From CAVZMI01 sp050011775 (GTDB lineage Bacteria; Bacteroidota; Ignavibacteria; UBA10030; CAVZMI01), in assembly GCA_050011775.1 (NCBI GenBank), contig JBEKIL010000008.1:62001-126000 (forward strand): a DNA stretch of 64,000 bases. The letters are read 5' to 3'. Positions 16,621 to 25,096 of the stretch are shown in pieces (positions within the stretch are counted from its first letter, which is position 1; the number at the start of each line of letters is the position of its first letter). The notes beneath the pieces are model-generated. The model searched no databases. It saw only the letters and a program-made list of their open reading frames with translations, and was not told the DNA's origin. The translations under genes and the position numbers were made by a program.

Positions 16621-19011
16621 ATGCTATGGCATAATTTACTTATTTTGTTAAGAAATTTTAAACGAAACAAAAGTTCGTTTTTCATCAATCTAATCGGCCT
16701 TTCTACTGGATTGGCCTGTGCCTTACTTATTTACTTATGGGTGAATGATGAACTACACATAGACAAGTTTCATAAAAACGATAAACACTTGTATCAAGTG
16801 ATGCAAAATATACCCACTCCCAACGGCATTATGACACTCAATCCGACCCCTGGCCCGTTAGCCGAAGCATTGGCAAAGGAAATGCCGGAGGTTGAACATG
16901 CCGTTTCTGTGATCCCTGTTTCTTTTTTAAATCAGAGAGGAATACTTGCGAACAATGATATAAAGTTCAAAGCCAGCGGACTCTTTGTGAGCAAGGATTA
17001 TTTTAATGTTTTTTCTTATGATTTGCTGCAAGGAAATCGAAATCAGGTACTGTCAGATAAAAAAGCCATTGTCATTTCCGAAGCATTGGCGCAAAAATTA
17101 TTCAATACGACAGAGAATATCATCGGAAAAACGGTTGAATGGAATCAGCAGGGAACCGATGGACATTATTGGATATCCGGGATTTTTAAAAATCTGCCAT
17201 CCAATTCATCAGCTCAATTTGATATTTTATTGAATTACCAAGTGTTCTTAGATAAAAAACCGGATTTGTATCTTTGGAGCAACAGCTATCCATCAACATT
17301 TATTACTTTAAGAGAAGGGACAAACATCAAGCACTTCAACCAGAAATTGGCTGCGGATATAAAAACATTTAACCGGAGCACTTTCTTTATTCAGAGATAT
17401 TCAGATAAATATCTTTTTGGAAAATACGAAAATGGTGTCCCAACGGGAGGAAGGGTCGTTTATGTCCGACTCTTTTCCATCATCGCACTTTTTATCTTGT
17501 TCATCGCTTGCTTTAATTTTATGAACCTGACTACAGCAAATGCCATGAAGCGAATGAAAGAGGTCGGTGTAAAAAAGACAATCGGAGCAAACAGGGTAAC
17601 GCTCATGTTTCAATATATGGGAGAAGCAATGTTCATTTCGTTTTTATCCCTTACGATTGCACTTCTGCTTGCCGAGTTGCTGCTTCCGCAATACAACGCG
17701 ATTACAGGGAAACATCTTGGCATCGTTTTCAATTTAAATCTTATTTTATCTGTTTTGGGAATCACCCTGTTTACAGGCCTTATCTCAGGCAGCTATCCGG
17801 CGATTTACCTTTCGGGATTCAATCCGGCAACCATATTGAAAGGGAAAATGAATACTTCAAAAGGTGAACTCTGGACACGAAAAGGATTGGTCATTCTTCA
17901 ATTTTCCATATCGGTGATATTAATCGTATCGGTTTTGGTGATATACAAACAGATGCAATTGATTCAAACGAAAAACCTGGGATTTAACAGGGACCATATC
18001 ATCTATTTTGAAAAAGGTGAAATCAATATTGAAAATAATGCAAAATCTGGAAAAAACTTCGATGATTTTATGCTCAGAATAAAAAACATACCTGGAGTGG
18101 TCAATGCCACCAATTTCGGACATCTTATATCAAAAGAACATGGTTCAACCACCGGCGTTTATTGGGAAGGGAAAAGCCCCGATGATCAAACATCCTTCGC
18201 CAATTTAAATGTCGGCTATGACTTTATCGAAACTCTTGGCATTGAAATGAAAGAAGGTCGGACTTTTTCGAGGGATTTTGGAGCAGAAAAGTCAACCATT
18301 ATCTTTAATGAAACGGCTATCAAACAAATGGGACTGAAGAATCCTGTTGGAAAAAATGTCAATTTATGGGGCGAGAACAGGCAAATCATTGGTGTAACGA
18401 AAGATTTCAATTTCGAATCGCTCTATCAATCCAGCGCTAAACCGCTTTTCTTTAATTTTACCATGGACCAATCCGCTTCCCAAATTATGGTTAAACTCAA
18501 AGCTGTGACGGAACGAGCAACCATTGAACGTCTTGAAAAATTTTATAAAGAATACAAACACGGTCTGCCCCTTGAATTCAAATTTCTGGATGATGAATAC
18601 CAGGCTTTATATGCATCGGAAATGCGGGTTGCAGTCTTATCCAGATACTTCGCCGGACTTGCCATCATTATTTCCTGTCTGGGTCTGTTTGGCCTGGCCG
18701 CTTTCTCTGCCGAAAGAAGACGCAAGGAAGTCGGCATACGAAAAGTATTAGGTTCAAGTGAGTTTGGCATCATCACTCTTTTGACGAGCGACTTTACTAA
18801 AATTGTTTTAGCATCCCTGTTCATTTCTTTACCGGTAAGCTATTTCATCACCAAACACTGGCTGGACAGCTTTGCTTACAGAATTGATTTGCGGGTTTGG
18901 TATTTCATCGGCGCGGGGTTAATCACATTGGTCGTCGCATGGATTACCGTGGGCGTGCAGGCAATCAAAGCTGCTCTGGCGAATCCGGTGGAGGCACTGC
19001 GATATGAGTGA
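16621..19011 (+). CDS. FtsX/MacB-type ABC transporter permease (second copy)
   Basis: A 796-residue permease with the same two-unit architecture as the first: N-terminal helix, periplasmic domain, FtsX bundle with MKRMKEVGVKKTIGANR near residue 310, second periplasmic domain and final bundle with RRRKEVGIRKVLGSS near 700, ending NPVEALRYE. The ATG at 16621 is preceded by AGAAGGA at good spacing; an upstream TTG at 16600 is in frame but less likely. Its adjacent ATPase is only a remnant, so if active it must share the ATPase at 12.7 kb. It is diverged in sequence and more AT-rich in feel than the first copy, which suggests an old duplication or separate acquisition. Confidence 0.9.
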   Translation: MLWHNLLILLRNFKRNKSSFFINLIGLSTGLACALLIYLWVNDELHIDKFHKNDKHLYQVMQNIPTPNGIMTLNPTPGPLAEALAKEMPEVEHAVSVIPVSFLNQRGILANNDIKFKASGLFVSKDYFNVFSYDLLQGNRNQVLSDKKAIVISEALAQKLFNTTENIIGKTVEWNQQGTDGHYWISGIFKNLPSNSSAQFDILLNYQVFLDKKPDLYLWSNSYPSTFITLREGTNIKHFNQKLAADIKTFNRSTFFIQRYSDKYLFGKYENGVPTGGRVVYVRLFSIIALFILFIACFNFMNLTTANAMKRMKEVGVKKTIGANRVTLMFQYMGEAMFISFLSLTIALLLAELLLPQYNAITGKHLGIVFNLNLILSVLGITLFTGLISGSYPAIYLSGFNPATILKGKMNTSKGELWTRKGLVILQFSISVILIVSVLVIYKQMQLIQTKNLGFNRDHIIYFEKGEINIENNAKSGKNFDDFMLRIKNIPGVVNATNFGHLISKEHGSTTGVYWEGKSPDDQTSFANLNVGYDFIETLGIEMKEGRTFSRDFGAEKSTIIFNETAIKQMGLKNPVGKNVNLWGENRQIIGVTKDFNFESLYQSSAKPLFFNFTMDQSASQIMVKLKAVTERATIERLEKFYKEYKHGLPLEFKFLDDEYQALYASEMRVAVLSRYFAGLAIIISCLGLFGLAAFSAERRRKEVGIRKVLGSSEFGIITLLTSDFTKIVLASLFISLPVSYFITKHWLDSFAYRIDLRVWYFIGAGLITLVVAWITVGVQAIKAALANPVEALRYE

Positions 19012-19050
19012 TCCTGATTTAAAAATAGAAATCATAAAGAGGTACAAACA

Positions 19051-20376
19051 ATGAAAAAATTATTTATCCTTTTAATTCTGATGATTCCAATATTCCTTTT
19101 TGCACAGAAAGATACTGTTCAACTTTATGTGCCGTCATTGATAAAAGCAGATATCGATACATTGATTTCTAAGATGAAGGATTACCATCCAACATTTTTA
19201 AATTACTATCAAGAAAATAACATCCAAAGTAAAATTGACAGCATAAGGAAGACAATTAATAAGCCAATGTCCTCATTGGATTTATTCAGAATTATGCAGC
19301 CAATTATTTCAATAGATGGACATACAACTCTAGCATATAACGGCGAAATATATCCCAAAGTGGATAATCCACTTTTACCCTTTAAAATTGTTATCTACAA
19401 CAATTTGATGTATGTAAAAGAAAATCTTTCCGGCAATAAGGCAATTTCAAAAGGGATGGTTGTTGAGAAGATAAATAGTATCCCTGCAAGCAGCTTAATT
19501 AAAAATCTGATAAGATATGTACCAGGAGAAAAAGAATCTTATAAAACTAAGTCACTTGAAAAAGATTTTCACACTTTTTATTCACTTGTGTACGGCGCTT
19601 TTTCCGAATTTACTCTCGCAATCAATGGGACAGAATACAAAGTCAATGGCGCAAAATGGAGTGACTTTCAGGAACCTTCAAAACCAGATTTAGAGCTGCG
19701 TTTTTATGACAATGACATAGCATACATTTTTAAGAGAGGTTTTAAACCTTCAAAACAATTCCTCCATTTTTTTAATTCAGCATTCGACCTCATTAATGCA
19801 GAACTAATAAAATATTTAATAATTGATAATCTCGGGGGAGGTGGAGTAACCGACGTTGCAGATTCTTTGATGTCATACTTTGCCGGCAATCCATATTGTT
19901 TGTTCCTAAAAAAAATGACCAGGATAAGCACGCTCACTAAAGATTTTATCGAAGATAAAAAATCGGAAGGATACATCAAAGATGGCTATTTTATTCAGGA
20001 CTATACTCCACATAATCCTCGTTCCGATCGGTTCACAGGAAAAGTATATATTTTAACAGGTCCATTGTCTTATTCTACAGGCACGTGTTTTCCTGCAGCT
20101 GCAAAGTGGTACAATAATGCAGCAATTGTTGGAGAAGAGTCCGGACAACCGTTATTGAGTGATGGAGACTTAAACAGATTTACCTTACCAAATACAAAAT
20201 TGACTTGTTACACAAGCCTTTCAAAAATTTATATGCCAGGGAATAATAATGATACTGTGAAAGGCGTATTACCGGATTACAATGTAACGCCGGCATTGGA
20301 TGATTTGCTTAATGATAGGGATTACGCATTAGAATATACATTGAAATTAATTAGGGATAATAAAACAAAAAAATAA
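19051..20376 (+). CDS. Secreted S41-type (C-terminal processing) peptidase
   Basis: A 441-residue protein with a clear signal peptide (MKKLFILLILMIPIFLFAQ). Residues about 20-120 are a helical N-domain; a short PDZ-like region (ISKGMVVEKINSIPASSLI) follows, and then the S41 catalytic domain. YLIIDNLGGGG corresponds to the family's conserved strand-plus-Gly motif. GPLSYSTGTCFPAAAKW carries the predicted nucleophile Ser, and IVGEESGQ follows. It acts in the periplasm or at the surface. It starts 39 bases after the second permease and may process the exported substrate; that link is inference. Confidence 0.85.
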   Translation: MKKLFILLILMIPIFLFAQKDTVQLYVPSLIKADIDTLISKMKDYHPTFLNYYQENNIQSKIDSIRKTINKPMSSLDLFRIMQPIISIDGHTTLAYNGEIYPKVDNPLLPFKIVIYNNLMYVKENLSGNKAISKGMVVEKINSIPASSLIKNLIRYVPGEKESYKTKSLEKDFHTFYSLVYGAFSEFTLAINGTEYKVNGAKWSDFQEPSKPDLELRFYDNDIAYIFKRGFKPSKQFLHFFNSAFDLINAELIKYLIIDNLGGGGVTDVADSLMSYFAGNPYCLFLKKMTRISTLTKDFIEDKKSEGYIKDGYFIQDYTPHNPRSDRFTGKVYILTGPLSYSTGTCFPAAAKWYNNAAIVGEESGQPLLSDGDLNRFTLPNTKLTCYTSLSKIYMPGNNNDTVKGVLPDYNVTPALDDLLNDRDYALEYTLKLIRDNKTKK

Positions 20377-20381
20377 GGTAA

Positions 20382-20740
20382 TTAGGTAGAAACGTAACCA
20401 AAATAGATCTTGGTGAAGAGTTTCAAAAGATTGTCTGATCGATGATTAAATCGGTACTCGATCTCTTTAAGATACATCGGAAAATGATATTTTGAAACAC
20501 CACGATAGTTATAAAGCACATGTTTTGCAAACGACCAAAACCCTTCGATACCATTGATATGATTCTTCGTCCTGGGGAATTTCTTCCCATGGCTAATGGT
20601 ATGATGTTTTCCAAATCGTTTCAAGGAGCGATAGCTGCGGAACGTGTCAGTGAAGTAGACCGATCCTTTTTTGGTGTGGTGCCGTATATGGTCCAACAAC
20701 TCATCTGCAGAGACAGAATCAACAACCCTGGAAATTCCTG
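20382..20740 (-). pseudogene. IS1595/ISXO2-type transposase, C-terminal fragment
   Basis: About 115 codons of the DDE-type ISXO2 transposase domain: RVVDSVSADELLDHI, then SVYFTDTFRSYRSL (catalytic Asp region), TKNHINGIEGFWSFAKH (Asn/Glu region) and EIEYRFNHR at the end. The N-terminal zinc-ribbon half and the left end of the element are missing; the reading frame stays open upstream to about 20740 but merges with nitroreductase sequence on the other strand. It is an inactive relic. Confidence 0.8.
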
Positions 20741-21175
20741 GTGATCCGGGATAAAAATAGAATTAATCAGATGAAAGATGCCTGCATTAAAGGAGCTTTG
20801 GACAGATTTGATAAAAGTAGCAATAAGAAAGAAACAATGGAGCAATTTAAACAAAGGATTAAAACTGTGTTTGATAATTATTGTTCTGCGCCTGTTTATA
20901 TTATTGTTTTGACCGATAATAATTCAATGTATCCGGATTATAACCATTGGGACGGTCCACTGGCTGCAGGATATTTAATGCTTGCGGCACGAGCACTGGG
21001 ATATGGGACAGTATTCATCACCGATGCTATACCTGCCAGCGTGACAAAAGAAGTGTTCAACATACCAGATACTTATACAAGAGTATGCATTACTCCTGTA
21101 GGAATACCCGATCAATGGCCTGAGACACCGCCAAAGAAGAGACTTGAAGAATTTATTTCTTATGAAATATTCTGA
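20717..21175 (+). pseudogene. Nitroreductase family protein, N-terminally truncated
   Basis: The reading frame begins inside the typical nitroreductase FMN-site region (NQQPWKFLVIRDKNRI) and continues to a normal C terminus, including YIIVLTDNN, LMLAARALGYGTVFI and CITPVGIPDQWPE. About the first 45 residues, with the RRSIRxF-type phosphate-binding start, are missing and replaced by the transposase fragment. In frame ATG codons exist (from 20771) but would give a protein lacking part of the FMN site. Probably a relic of IS-mediated rearrangement. Confidence 0.75.
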
Positions 21176-21272
21176 TTACAGTTCATTAACATCTTGATAT
21201 CCTACACTTACAATAAGATCCAAACATTGTATTTAGAGATATTTTTTGCAATTAATATGTCAGGTATTTCAA

Positions 21273-21817
21273 TCATTTCACCAGCACCATCGCCCGTGTC
21301 TGTACCGAAACACCCATACTCAGCCGGTAATAATACACGCCGCTTGCCAGACCTGAAGCGTTCCACATTATTGTGTGAAAGCCAGGATTTTCTTGTTTGT
21401 CTATCAGTGTTTCTACAAATCTTCCCATGATGTCGTAGACCTGCAGGGAAACATGGCTCGGTGTGACGCCTGAGATCAAATATCTGATTGTCGTGGCTGG
21501 ATTAAACGGATGCGGGAAATTCTGTTCGAGAATAAACTTTGACGGCAGAATATTGCGGTCGAATGAATCCGTCGTGGTAGATGAGGCAACAAGTTGTTCT
21601 CCCGGTTGTAACCTGTTAGTCTGTCTCCTACAGGGCGCCGGGCGGTGATATTCAGATCATTGTCATCCGACCGACCGTTTGTCCCGTAAATGTACGGTGA
21701 GATTCTGAGAGTGTCTTTCGATGTGTTGATAGTAAAATTGACGGGAATGGATTGTGCTGAAGTCATGCAGAAGGCGGCTAGCCAGGATGCAATGAATGCT
21801 GACGTAGTGATATTCAT
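21273..21817 (-). pseudogene. GH44-like secreted protein with T9SS sorting domain, middle deleted
   Basis: Two ends of one large secreted protein have been joined out of frame. The 5' part starts at 21817 with a signal peptide (MNITTSAFIASWLAAFCMTS) and the opening of a GH44-like glycosidase (ISPYIYGTNGRSDDNDLNIT, then RPVGDRLTGYNRENN). In another frame follow FILEQNFPHPFNPATTIRYL, a strand-rich module and a final VYYYRLSMG..KAMVLVK-type end typical of type A T9SS sorting domains. The catalytic body, probably several hundred codons, is gone. The frame change lies near 21600. 21176-21272 and 21818-21978 hold nothing recognisable. Confidence 0.75.
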
Positions 21818-21978
21818 AGATGAATTCCCCCCAGTCATATAATGTAATGCACCTCACAACAGAGAGTATAATTAAAAAGAAATAAAATTATCGATATGTG
21901 TCGGTGCGCAAAGTCACATTGGAATTGAACCGTAAAATTGCCTATTGCATTTAAGACTTTGCAATGGTATTTTAAAAA

Positions 21979-22878
21979 ATGAAGCTGATCGGACTTGTCG
22001 GGTGTGGAAATTGGGGCACAAATATTTTGCGGGATTTGCTCCGACTACATTGTGCCGTCTACGTCGTCGATATTGATTCTAAGGCAAGAATGCGGGCTTC
22101 CGGAAACGGAGCCATGAAAGCTTTTTCTTCGATAGATGATCTACCTGCTTGTGATGGATATGTGGTGGCGGTTCCCATCCCGGATCTGACGAAAGAATCC
22201 GTCCGTCTCTTAAAATTTAAGAAACCGATATTCGCCGAAAAAACGCTCTGTTTATCTCTCGAGGATTTCGATCTTTTATATATCTCAGGCGGATCGGACT
22301 ATATCTTTGCCATGCATAAATGGCATTATCATCCGGGCATTGAAGCATTGCGATCTGTCGTTCAATCGGGAAGGATAGGGGAATTAGAGGTACTATCGGT
22401 GACCCGGCATGCATGGGTTGACGATTTTCATTGCGGAGATGTTTTCTGGACGCAAGTCGTGCACGATCTGACCATCGTCAAACATCTTCTAGGGTATATT
22501 CCAGACAAGGTTCGGGCGATCAAGGTTTGCATGAACGAAGATGGATTGCCTGTCAGTTTTTCAGCCATGATAGGTGACAGGCCGACCGTAGTTATTTCCA
22601 CCAGCGGCCGGCACTATGAAAAAATAAGCGGCGTTAGTATCCAGGGGAAAAAAGGGTCGGCGGGGCTGTATAACGCGTATGACGATCATATTAAAATTAG
22701 AGATGAGAGGGGCGAAGAAAAGATATCGATCGATACGACGTTTCCTCTCTACCTGGAATTAAAAGAATTTGTAGAATATTTGAGTGGCGGTCCCAGGCCC
22801 CGGTGTGGTCTTCAAGATGCAAAAGAGGTAACCGAAGCGATATTACTTCTGAGGAAAAGTGCCGGCCTCAAACATTGA
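21979..22878 (+). CDS. Gfo/Idh/MocA-type oxidoreductase
   Basis: A 299-residue protein with an N-terminal Rossmann fold (LIGLVGCGNWGTNILRDL) and the family's FAEKTLCLS segment in place of the usual EKP, whose Lys is catalytic. The C-terminal alpha/beta domain includes HKWHYHPGIEALR and VVHDLTIVKHLLG. The family oxidises or isomerises sugars and sugar nucleotides using NAD(P). It is the first of three closely spaced genes (30- and 11-base gaps) with a radical SAM protein and a glycosyltransferase, pointing to surface polysaccharide or nucleotide-sugar modification. Confidence 0.88.
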   Translation: MKLIGLVGCGNWGTNILRDLLRLHCAVYVVDIDSKARMRASGNGAMKAFSSIDDLPACDGYVVAVPIPDLTKESVRLLKFKKPIFAEKTLCLSLEDFDLLYISGGSDYIFAMHKWHYHPGIEALRSVVQSGRIGELEVLSVTRHAWVDDFHCGDVFWTQVVHDLTIVKHLLGYIPDKVRAIKVCMNEDGLPVSFSAMIGDRPTVVISTSGRHYEKISGVSIQGKKGSAGLYNAYDDHIKIRDERGEEKISIDTTFPLYLELKEFVEYLSGGPRPRCGLQDAKEVTEAILLLRKSAGLKH

Positions 22879-22907
22879 TCCACGATATATCGAATTAAAG
22901 AGATTCC

Positions 22908-23990
22908 ATGAAAGACAGTCAATTTAAAATATTTGGTCCGTCGAAAGTAAAGCAGGATCACCATAGAATAGAATCCTATCTGCGGGGTGAACAAATTTAT
23001 CCTACGACGATGGAAATGGACTTGACCCAGCTCTGCACACGTTCGTGTTCGGGATGTCCATACTCCGGTTCACGAAGACCGAGTCTTACATTGCAGATCC
23101 CTTTTATCGACAGGTTATTCAGTATCCTGGGTCCTCATACTCCCGGTATAGTCCTTTCCGGCGGGGAATCGACCATCGTGCCACACTTTCCGAAGGTATT
23201 GCGGACGGCGAGGGAAAAGGGGTTCAGGGAAATTGCCGTCATTTCGAACGGAGCCAACATCCACAAACCCGAGGTCCAGGACGCCCTGATGGAATATGGT
23301 ACTTCAATTCGAATATCGATGTATGATTGGCAGGACGGCGAATCGGTGCATTTCAGGACCACACTGCAAAAAATCCAGGGACTTCGCGACCGGATCGAAA
23401 AGGAAGGGAGTAAGCTGGAAATCGGGGCTTCGATATTGACACGGACTGAATGGAACCATCGGTATGAACCGGTCGGGCTGCAGGCACTCTCTGCCGGAAT
23501 AGACTGGTTGTACTTTCATCCATATTGCATCGATTGGGATCAGAAATACCCTGTACAGGCAAATCAGACGGGCGTCATAGAGGCAATCGAACACCTGGAA
23601 AAAATAGCACCGAAAGATGCAAACATACAAATTCCCTACGAGCGATATGATACCAGGCCCCTCTATTTTGAGAAACTCCATGGTTCTTTCTTCCTGATCC
23701 AGATTGGTGCGAACGGCGTGAATTATGCCGGGCCCGAGTCGAAGTACGAAGAGGATTCCGAATTATTGAATCTTAACGAATATCTCGAAGATGATTTTTT
23801 ATGGCATCCTCAGAGAATCGATCGGCTCAATAAAATTAACAGCGATAATTATCGCTTCCAGGGTACAAAACACAGACCGCCGGTGTTCAGCGACTATATC
23901 CAAAAGTTGATACAGCTTGGGGACTATACCAAGGCGGTCGAATACATCGAAGATACCCCTGATCATTTCGCTTACCCCAACATTATTTAA
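22908..23990 (+). CDS. Radical SAM protein of unknown substrate
   Basis: A 360-residue radical SAM enzyme. The cluster motif is LTQLCTRSCSGCPYSG (CxxxCxxC) near residue 45, the SAM-binding GGE is in GIVLSGGESTIVP near 85, and ISNGANIH follows as in the SPASM/MoaA-like group. I see no clear C-terminal auxiliary cluster, since cysteines are scarce after residue 150 (one in FHPYCIDWD). It may modify a sugar or lipid in the pathway formed with its neighbours; the actual reaction is unknown. Confidence 0.85.
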   Translation: MKDSQFKIFGPSKVKQDHHRIESYLRGEQIYPTTMEMDLTQLCTRSCSGCPYSGSRRPSLTLQIPFIDRLFSILGPHTPGIVLSGGESTIVPHFPKVLRTAREKGFREIAVISNGANIHKPEVQDALMEYGTSIRISMYDWQDGESVHFRTTLQKIQGLRDRIEKEGSKLEIGASILTRTEWNHRYEPVGLQALSAGIDWLYFHPYCIDWDQKYPVQANQTGVIEAIEHLEKIAPKDANIQIPYERYDTRPLYFEKLHGSFFLIQIGANGVNYAGPESKYEEDSELLNLNEYLEDDFLWHPQRIDRLNKINSDNYRFQGTKHRPPVFSDYIQKLIQLGDYTKAVEYIEDTPDHFAYPNII

Positions 23991-24001
23991 GCTCATGCTC
24001 T

Positions 24002-24913
24002 ATGGAAACAAGAGCGACAGTAATCATACCGACCTTCGGGGACGCTAAATTTGCCCAATGGGCAATAAGAAGTGTCCGTGATCAGACGGTCGCCGACATC
24101 GAAATCTGCATCATTTGTGATGGGTCGCCGGACCATATGGTCTCTTTTTTTAAATCCATGGAAAAGGAAGACCATCGTATCAAGATTTTTACATTTCCAA
24201 AATCGCCACAAACCGGAGAACCTTACCGGGATATCGTCATTAAACAGACTACCGGGAAAAATATTTTTTACTGCAGTCATGATGACCTATGGCTTCCAGA
24301 TCACGTCCAGGAGCTCGAAAATTCGCTCTTCAAATACCGGTTTACCCATTCTCTTCCGACATGTGTACTCGTGCCGGAGAATATGATCGAAGAGTTCCAC
24401 TTCCCGATCAGTGTTGGTTGGTTTGATTTAACAAAGAAGAAAAATAGAAGAAAATTGCTCAAGGGACATGACTATTTTCCTTTATCGTTTGGGGGACACA
24501 CCAGGCAATGCTACGCTGAGTTGGACGAAGGTTGGGTCACCACTCCCGGTAAAGATATCGCAACGGATGTTTACATGTGGCGTAAATTTGTCTCGGCAAA
24601 TCCGGGCCAATGTTCAACCACGATGAAGGTGACGGCGTTGAAATTTCCGTATCCTCTAAGAAAAAACTGGTCGGAAGACAAGCGTGATGCAGAATTAAAA
24701 TTTTATTATGGGAAAATACACGATCCGGACTTCATAAGGATGATCGATGGATATACGGGTGGCGTGTGCCCTCCGCACTTTCAAGTAATACTGAGAAATG
24801 GATTATCGAAATGGAGGGAGTCAAAATCCAGCGTTTCAAAAGTGTGGGAAGTATATAAAGCTGATGGATTTTTCGTTTTACTAAAAAAAATAAAAGATGC
24901 CCTGAGTATATAG
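24002..24913 (+). CDS. Family 2 glycosyltransferase
   Basis: A 303-residue GT-A enzyme: VIIPTFGDAKFAQWAIRSV at the start, CDGSPD (nucleotide-binding loop), and the metal-binding DxD equivalent as YCSHDDLWLPDH near residue 96. There are no membrane helices, so it is probably a cytosolic enzyme acting on nucleotide sugars at the inner leaflet. It starts 11 bases after the radical SAM gene. The 183 bases after it hold a hairpin (ATACCC, AAA loop, GGGTAT at about 24947-24962) but no gene. Confidence 0.88.
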   Translation: METRATVIIPTFGDAKFAQWAIRSVRDQTVADIEICIICDGSPDHMVSFFKSMEKEDHRIKIFTFPKSPQTGEPYRDIVIKQTTGKNIFYCSHDDLWLPDHVQELENSLFKYRFTHSLPTCVLVPENMIEEFHFPISVGWFDLTKKKNRRKLLKGHDYFPLSFGGHTRQCYAELDEGWVTTPGKDIATDVYMWRKFVSANPGQCSTTMKVTALKFPYPLRKNWSEDKRDAELKFYYGKIHDPDFIRMIDGYTGGVCPPHFQVILRNGLSKWRESKSSVSKVWEVYKADGFFVLLKKIKDALSI

Positions 24914-25096
24914 GGAAATTCGAGTTGGTGGGGACAGCCGTACGCGATACCCAAAGGGTATATCGATTGCATGATACGCCAACCCGATTCGTTCGAGTTC
25001 CCCCCGGGTTTTATCTCCTCACTTTTGGAGCCGGGTAAAAACTCTAGAAAATAAATCCAATGATGCTGCTACGATAATATAATTCAATTCTTCACA

